Source: Pseudoscleropodium purum (lineage: Eukaryota; Streptophyta; Bryopsida; Hypnales; Brachytheciaceae). Taken from it: DNA of 64,000 bases. This document shows, in pieces, positions 57,901 to 64,000 of the stretch. The translations under genes were made by a program, and so were the position numbers. The stretch covers positions 9,766,479 through 9,830,478 of the forward strand of contig OZ017800.1 in NCBI GenBank assembly GCA_963969395.1, written 5' to 3'. The notes beneath the pieces were generated by a model. That model had not been told where the DNA came from. It ran no database searches and saw nothing but the letters and a program-made list of their open reading frames with translations. Within the stretch, counting starts at the first letter, position 1. Each line of letters begins with the position of its first letter.

Positions 57901-58318
57901 TCTTGCGCTCTAATATAAGTTCCGCGTAAACCATACACGCCACGCTATAATTAATATAGCCTTTGCTTCTGCGCTTGTTTCCGAATAGAACACGCCACAC
58001 CTCCTCAGATCGATGGACAAAATGTTTGTTGTTGCAAGTCCATGGTTTACAACAAAAATCCCGTGTATGACTCCTGTGCGACTCCTAAGGCCACAACTTG
58101 TCAATGTGGTACATTTTAACATAGGTCCTGCACATTTTTGATGTCCAATACTCCGCATCTTCATCTTCCCATCTGCTCTCTGCTTTAATTGTAGGGTCAT
58201 TTAAAATGTCGAGCCGAAGGTCATGCGTAGCCCCCTTCACTTTGCTCTTTTTCTTCGCTTCGCTTCCCGGAGTCACCCCATCCACATTTCGATCACCTTC
58301 GTCATTCACGATTGTCAA
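54911..58318 (-). pseudogene. RING-H2 / coiled-coil cargo protein with three in-frame stops
   Basis: One reading frame from about 58318 down to TAG at 54911, interrupted only by stops at 58085 (TAG), 57404 (TAA) and 56573 (TAA). No in-frame ATG is seen at the start; ATGACGAAGG near 58303 lies one frame off. Order: lysine-rich start; WTSKMCRTYVKMYHIDKLW motif and a VACMVYAELILERKIDW block, both shared with the accessory protein; a Ser/Thr/Glu-rich linker; coiled coils (EGVEARCKVLELKLKTSESE). The last 549 codons are uninterrupted and hold a canonical RING-H2 (C197-x2-C200-x14-C215-x-H217-x2-H220-x2-C223-x10-C234-x2-C237), then a basic KRKQKRKREEDDD tail. RING domains usually recruit E2 enzymes, so a ubiquitin-ligase role is the inference. 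Confidence 0.65.
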
Positions 58319-58504
58319 TTGGATTCAATAACCAATTGAAGTGAATAAAAAAATCTCACGTGATAGTCAAAAGTGATGGCATCAACCGTAACACAGTAAC
58401 AAAAAATAGAGGACCCCAACTCTCCACCCCGTAGGAGCAACTAGCGCATAAAGCAATAGTAGCACATCCAACTTGGCACCGAAAGAGAATTGAGGTGAGA
58501 AGAA

Positions 58505-58800
58505 ATGAAAAGTCACTCCACCCTTATAGCCGTCCGTCGTCGGACCTGCCCCGAACCGCGCGAAGCGGCCCCGAACCTCGCCGTCCACCCGTCGCCCCGT
58601 CCGACCAACCTGACCAACCGACCCGTCCAACCGAGCCGCCCGCCCGACCTGTCCGACCGACCTGACCGACCACCCCGTCCGATTGCCCCGATTGACCGCC
58701 CTGTCCGACCGCCCCGTCTAACCTGCGCGTCCGCCCGGACTGTCTGCATTGTCCGCCTTCCGACGCCGTCCGCGCTTTGGACACGTCGACCGCCCCACTT
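58505..58800 (-). repeat. CGTCCGCC / GGACGG array next to RING cargo
   Basis: C-rich on the plus strand: CCGTCCAACCGAGCCGCCCG, CCGCCCTGTCCGACCGCCCC and similar units. The part from 58737 on belongs to the inverted-repeat arm. Arginine/glycine-rich open frames across it are by-products of the repeats. Confidence 0.72.
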
Positions 58801-61254
58801 AAACACTGACCGTCGACAGCATCCGCCCAGCTCTCCATTGGTGCATCCTATAAGGCCATTATTATTCAAAAAAAGCGGTAACATTTCAAAAATAAAACAG
58901 CCTAATATTCACTGCTAAATGAGGATCAATGTAATTGGTTTGTCATTTTTAAAAAAAAAAAATGTAAACCTTAAACTTATACCCTAATTACCCTAAACCT
59001 TTTCTTTTCTCCTCTAAATTGTTTTACGAATGAGGGGAATGTGGTTAAGTTGAATATGTTTGAATTATTTACTGATATTATTCCTCTAAATAGGTTTTGA
59101 GAAGATCTGAAGATGGTGGGGATTTTTTTAAAGTTTATTAGGAAATCAAATGTTTTGCAAAAATAATCAATTCCATTTTCATTGTAAGCAAATGAAATTT
59201 TAAAAAAAGGCCCCAATACATAATTAGAATAACAATTTAATGGATTTCAACCTCATGATATTTAATAAAAGGTTGTGATTTCTCATTAAAAGTGCATCAC
59301 GATCTTCAAATGAACATCGAGTCTTTCATATTTTTTAATGAAATTTTGATTAGATTTGAAAACAAAGAAAAAGAATCAATGTTTTAACTTTCAAATCATG
59401 TATGGCTATATTTTTCCTTAAAAACATAGAAAAATTTGTTACTTGAGTTGGTGGAGTAGAATACATTATACACTTATACATGTGCTATATTTATTTTGAA
59501 GGGTAATTCCAATATTCTTATTTCAGATGTTTTTAAATATTAATTTTAAAAAAGAGGGTTCATTGTTTAAAGATCTAAAAATTTGACAAACATAATTTCT
59601 ATTATAAATAGGAATTGAATTCGGAATTCGAATTTTGAAATGATTCAAATGAACAAGATATTGATTATAAAATATTTCTTCGTTTGAGTTTTCAAAATGA
59701 ATTCACGAAACAATTCCAAACTTTTGAACTTAGGTATATCCGTATATGATATTGTTTTTGGTTTGTACTTTGTAGAATATAATACTTCAATTTTAATCCT
59801 AAATAAATGAAAAAATTCCACATGAATGAAATGTTTCTATGTATTACACAAAGATTTCTACCAATTACTATAATAATTAAATACATTGTTACATTTCATA
59901 AAATATTCTACATAGAAAGAAAAAATCATTTCAATTTTCAATCATGATAAACGATGTCTTCTACTCTTTCTGTTATATGTTCGTTTTGTATAACGTGTAC
60001 ATTGTACAATCTTTGAGAGCAGGGTAGTTCATTTTTGACTCTCATTGAAATAGAAAATATATTTGTGTTTGGATTTTGAAATCATTATCACATTATGTAT
60101 TCTACGGTCTTGCAAGAATGCATCTTGCTCCTTCCTTTGAATCCTTTTGATATTTTCTTTATTTTCCTGTGTTTTCTGTCTCGTAGGGCTCTTATTCTCT
60201 TGTTCTCTTCATTTGACCAGCCTATTTGGCTTGGCTCTTAGTTTTTTTATTTTTTTAATGCAATGGTTTATGCATATGTTATAAAAAATATATATTATTT
60301 ATTTAAAATTAATATATTGATGAACAAACGCATAAAGGCATTGAATGCTTTCACATTTAAAGTTATAAATCTATCATAAATCACTCTTGCAAATTTGAAT
60401 GATTGAATCGAAAATTTGAAAATGTAATTACAAGAGATTTCAATTCAATCAATTGCATAAATCATAAATGTTGAAATGCAACTCGTATGAGTTTAGCATC
60501 TATGAAGATTAATTCATGCCATCCACATGCAATTTTCCAATTTAATAAAATGCAATTGAGTACTTCAATTTCTTTCTTTCCAATTCTCCAAGTAACATTC
60601 ACTTCATATCTTTCTCTATTTGTTTATCTATTTTTTGGGAACAAATGGAGAAACCATCTTTGTCTATATTTGCACATGCACTCTTATTTGATTGATGAAG
60701 AATAGATCTATGAAATATATAATCATTGATTTGTTCATGTTGATTTATCTAATATATTTTATGTATGTATATATGTTTATATATATATATATATATATCA
60801 TTAAAGGAGTATGGAAGACAAGATTGACAGATTGTGTTCGAATGTTATTGATTTTGAAATGATTTAGTACCATATCATTTATAAGAATATTATAATAGTA
60901 TTATGTTATAATATTCCTAAAACAATTGCAACAAATATTAAAATACATGCTAAGTTAGGTTTGTTAGCCTACCAATTGTTCATTAATAGACATAATTGAG
61001 TAGCCCCCTTAAATGAAACATTCAATATCTAATATCTTACAATCCAATTGGTGGATTTGTTTAAAATTTTTTCCACATCTTTTCCAACTAATTTACTACA
61101 AGATGCTACAGTTACATATGCTCCAAAGTATTTTTCTTCTAAGGCTTGATATTTGCACTACTATTGACAGTTTTGAAGTGTTTTTAGTGAAAAGAACTTT
61201 AGGGGTTAAACATCTAGACCGTGAGATTTTGAAAAAAGAACAATTTGCTTCATT
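58737..61254 (-). repeat. Right arm of the 2.5-kb inverted repeat
   Basis: Reverse complement of 41698-44212, with scattered substitutions and small indels. AT-rich and gene-free. Its outer end is followed at once by GGTTTAGGGTTTAAG (telomere-like) and a CGGACG array. Confidence 0.88.
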
Positions 61255-61267
61255 AGGTTTAGGGTTT

Positions 61268-61560
61268 AAGATGAGCCGTCTGCCCTGTCCGTCCGATCTA
61301 GCGTCTGCCTTGTCCGCCCTGTCCGCCCCGTCCGCCGTGATATCCGTCCGCTCGTCCTCCGTCTTCCGTCCGCCCCGTCCTCCGTCGGCCCAGTCTACCC
61401 GATCCGGCGTCCCCCCCTGTACCCATCCGCCTCGGTATGGCCGTCCGCCCAATTACGGCCGTCCGATTGACATGCGGACTGATGTGGTCCGCATGATCTA
61501 GACGTCCGCCTCGGGGCGTCCGCATATATATATGGGGAGGCGGACGGCTCATTCCGAACA
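61268..61560 (-). repeat. GTCCGCC array upstream of accessory gene
   Basis: CTGTCCGCCCTGTCCGCCCC, CCGTCCGCCCAATTACGGCC and GGGAGGCGGACGGCTCAT. A short TATATATA follows at about 61526, roughly 230 bp before the accessory ATG, and could serve as its promoter. Confidence 0.65.
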
Positions 61561-61756
61561 ATCGTTCTCTTTTGGAGTAGGCGGATCAGTGCATTGGAAG
61601 CTCTGCGCGCCCCTTCCGCTTCGAGTGAACGATTGTTGTGGCATTGTTACAAATTTTCACAAAGTTCACGCTTGTAAAATTTTAATTAATTAATTAAATC
61701 AAAATTTTGATTCTTAAGCTTTCTAATTGTTTCATTCTCTTTGCTTCGGCTTCATC

Positions 61757-63020
61757 ATGCCGAAAGATAAAACACCCAAAAAAAAGTAGTCGAATGGAAA
61801 GACCCCAATTGTTCGATTGGGATGCTTGGGGCGATCCATTGTGCGTGGGTGAACCGGGATGGGAAGAAGAACCAACAGGAGTGTGGGATTGCTCAATGTG
61901 CAAGAAATATGTGAAAATGACTCACATTCAAAAACTTTGGCGACGTGACCGTGTAGAGCACCAAGCGCCACGTTGGGAAGGACAAATGTCTATGTGCCAA
62001 AGTGAGCACTTCAAACAATGATACACACAAGTGCATCGAGTTCTTGGCATTAAAAGCGCCAAACCAAATATAATGAATTATAATGTTATGGCAATGGTTT
62101 GGGCAGAGATTGTACTCCACAAGGACGTGGACTGACATACCGCTACAGGTCGCAATCTGGAGAACTATACGCGCACGGATGCCGTTATAGATACACAGTG
62201 GAGGGGTGCAAGCGATTGCATGCCAGAGTGGTCTAATCGAGGTTATCTACAACAACCTTCAGTTGTTCTATGAAATGCTGAAGATGCGTGGACAGATAAC
62301 GATGATGACGATGATATGCAAGCGCCTCTCACATTTGGAGTTAGGCACGAGCGGGTAGAAGAACGAGAACCAATTGAATTCGAACAACAAATGCAAGAGG
62401 CAACACGTAGAAGCCTTCAAGATCGTGGACGGCAAGATAGGCATGGTGAATCCTACGGTCATGAACATGGAACGCGAGAATCTGAACAAGGAAGAGGTGG
62501 TTCATACTCTGGTTACGATCCTCAAAATAGATACGAAGGTGGAAGAGGGAGCTATGGATTCACGCATTATGGTGGTTCAAGTGCAGTTGGTTCTCGTTAT
62601 GGCACTCCCCCTGAAATTGGCTCTCTAGGTGGAACAGGTAGCTATGGCAACACGCACTATGGTAGGTCTAGTGGATCTGATTCATATTATACGACGCCCA
62701 CTCAAGTGGGCTCCGAAGGTAGTGGAGGAAGCCATGTAACCCCGCAGTATAGTTGCTCTCTTCACGGAAGCGCCCAATACTATCCGGGATCAATTAGAAG
62801 TGATTCATACGGGTATCATGGGGCCTCTTATTACGGGTCTTCAAATGAAAGAGGATCAGAGCCTACTACTCTGGTTCCTCCTCCCACTTTTGGAGGTTCA
62901 AATTATGGACAAGGAGGTGCACCGAGTGGATATCACGAAAACTACGGAGGTGGTCTGTTCATTGGAGTACAAAGAAGAGGCAACGGTCAACAATTTGAGT
63001 CCGATTCAGATTCCGAATAA
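61757..63020 (+). pseudogene. Accessory protein with Cys/YVKM motif and prion-like tail, copy 2
   Basis: ATG at 61757 (MPKDKTPKK) is followed by a run of 8 A that shifts the frame; the rest lies in the frame that contains 61707. N-terminal domain: DWDAWGDPLCVGEPGWEEEP, VWDCSMCKKYVKMTHIQKLW, then a MVWAEIVLHKDVD block shared with the RING cargo protein. Stops TGA at 62019, about 62133 (where the RING cargo has Trp) and 62268 (copy 1 has CGA) break it. From 62316 the frame is open to TAA at 63020: EPIEFEQQMQEATRRSLQ (UIM-like) and the Gly/Ser/Tyr-rich tail, ending RRGNGQQFESDSDSE. The longer of the two copies and the only one with the N-terminus. Confidence 0.6.
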
Positions 63021-63619
63021 AAAAACATGCAAGTATATAGTGAGCATGTGTTTGCTCGATTTTCTCATTTTTACTCTCACGACAAGTATAGAGCACTAGA
63101 TTGGTAGAAGTAGTACAAAATTTTAAATGAATAGAACAATTTTGAACAACAATTTTGTTCACTTTTTCAAAAAGTGTTGTGTAATAGTCTACACCAAGTA
63201 TGTATGTAGGCAAGCATGTTGTTGAAGACATCATTGTATTATTTTATAATAGCGTTGATGTATACGGCTATAAGCGACTTTGATAAATAATAAAAATCTG
63301 AAAAAGAAATGTAACTTTGTAAGAGCCATATTATGTCTATTTTTGAATTTAGCATTCGAGGTTAAATATGTACTAAACTACTAGCATGGTGTATATTTTG
63401 AAATTATTGTTGTGTGTTTATTACATTTACAAACTCGTAAATGGTATAAATGTATTTCTAATTAATTTATGAAAGATTGAATTATTTGAATATTTGAAAT
63501 TTTGAAATTTTTCATTCAACGATTGCTAAAACTAAAATGATTTCTTATTCGTATGAAGAAATGCCCAAATTAGACAATTAATGGTTCTTCTTTAGATTCT
63601 ATTTTCAAATATGAAAAAT
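63021..63619. other. AT-rich 3' spacer of accessory gene, copy 2
   Basis: Nearly identical to 10745-11340. No gene is seen. Confidence 0.7.
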
Positions 63620-64000
63620 AGATCGGATCGGGCGGACGGGGCTCGAGGGTTTCGGAGAGGTAGACGGCCGATGCGTCCACCAGCCGCGGCCCGTCTGATC
63701 GGACGGACGGTTTGGGGCCGTCCGCCGCGACCTGTTGGATCGAGCGGACGCCAGATTTGTCCACCCGTGTCCATCCAATTGGGCGGACGCAGCTGTAGGG
63801 TTTTGGGGAGGCGGACGGCTGATGCGTCCGCCAACCGCGGCCCGTCCGATCAAGCGGACGGTTTGGGTCCGTCCGCCGCTGCCCGTCGGATCGGGCGGAT
63901 GGCAGATTTGTCTGCCCGTGGCCGTCCGATCGGGCGGACGGTTTGGGGCCGTCCGGGCCCCAATAAGATGGGTGGACGGGCCGTCCGCATTGTTACTTTT
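63620..64000 (+). repeat. CGGACG array upstream of a predicted kinase (cut by window edge)
   Basis: Two partly duplicated blocks, each with GGAGAGG/GGGGAGGCGGACGG, CGGACGGTTTGGGGCCGTCC and GGGCGGACG units. The end, GGGCCGTCCGCATTGTTACTTTT, matches the sequence just before TGCTTTGCCCCTTG at 11575 in copy 1. The next ~180 bp there lead to the kinase ATG. Confidence 0.75.

Larger units (their letters stand above)
54382..64000 (+). mobile_element. Giant hAT-like element, copy with RING-H2 cargo (right end beyond window)
   Basis: The left terminus CAGGGTTGACGAATTTCAAC at 54382 is followed by a CGGACG array, a RING-H2/coiled-coil gene reading towards that terminus, an array, the 2.5-kb AT-rich arm, an array, the accessory gene, and an array breaking off at 64000. 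In the two other copies the kinase ATG follows ~180 bp after the same array, so a kinase gene and the right terminus are predicted just outside the window. No transposase gene lies in the visible part, so this copy is likely non-autonomous. Confidence 0.6.

Noticed and set aside
54911..58318. Alternative genetic code or programmed readthrough to explain many in-frame stops
   Set aside because: TAG, TAA and TGA all occur as interruptions, and sister copies have sense codons at several of these positions. Decay by point mutation is simpler.
9926..63620. The near-identical pair 9926-11341 and 62203-63620 as LTRs of one ~52-kb retrotransposon
   Set aside because: Each copy is an accessory gene part inside its own hAT-like element; the ends are not TG...CA, no duplication is seen, and unrelated elements lie between them.

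Overview
The window looks like nuclear DNA of a streptophyte (a land plant or charophyte-grade alga). The evidence is GT-AG introns, plant-type hAT transposase domains, a decayed PWP2/UTP1 gene with exon structure, short TTTAGGG-like runs, long AT-rich gene-free stretches, and nested transposons. The GC-rich CGGACG arrays and kinase-bearing repeats remind me of Chara-type genomes, but that is a low-confidence impression. Nothing prokaryotic, organellar, rRNA or tRNA was recognised.

Layout. (a) 1-9.9 kb is a nest of at least four copies of one repeat family with ends TGTCGCAGC...GCTGCGACA. One copy (4365-7668) is complete, in reverse orientation, and flanked by the 5-bp duplication ACGGG. Full copies carry a ~553-codon coiled-coil ORF of unknown function. 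(b) 9.9-13.8 kb is the right part of a large hAT-like element: a truncated Gly/Ser/Tyr-rich accessory gene, then an intact protein-kinase gene, then a terminal CAGGGTTGAC-type inverted repeat. (c) 13.8-25.4 kb is the most host-like part: an orphan coding fragment, a 343-bp non-autonomous element, a coiled-coil fragment, a multi-exon FCP1/SCP-like (HAD) gene, a possible OSB-like exon, and a PWP2 pseudogene. (d) 25.4-33.7 kb is AT-rich with diverged repeats and no genes. (e) 33.7-39.4 kb holds two tandem arrays (one exactly 8 x 86 bp with a palindrome) followed by a broken DUF7869-like DDE-type transposase gene. (f) 39.4-50.6 kb and 54.4-64 kb are two oppositely oriented, related giant elements, separated by 3.75 kb.

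The main discovery candidate is this giant modular element. Pooling the copies gives the order: terminal CAGGGTTGACGAAT repeat, CGGACG array, variable cargo slot (hAT transposase in one copy, RING-H2/coiled-coil protein in the other), array, 2.5-kb AT-rich segment, array, accessory gene (short Cys motif plus prion-like tail), array, protein kinase, array, terminal repeat. The accessory and RING proteins share their N-terminal region. Most copies are decayed by in-frame stops, but one kinase ORF (11758-13251) is fully open with its catalytic residues. The hAT transposase gene was split by a 2,170-bp TG...CA element with a perfect CGAAC duplication, probably a solo LTR.

All homology calls come from recognising motifs by eye; no search or alignment was run.
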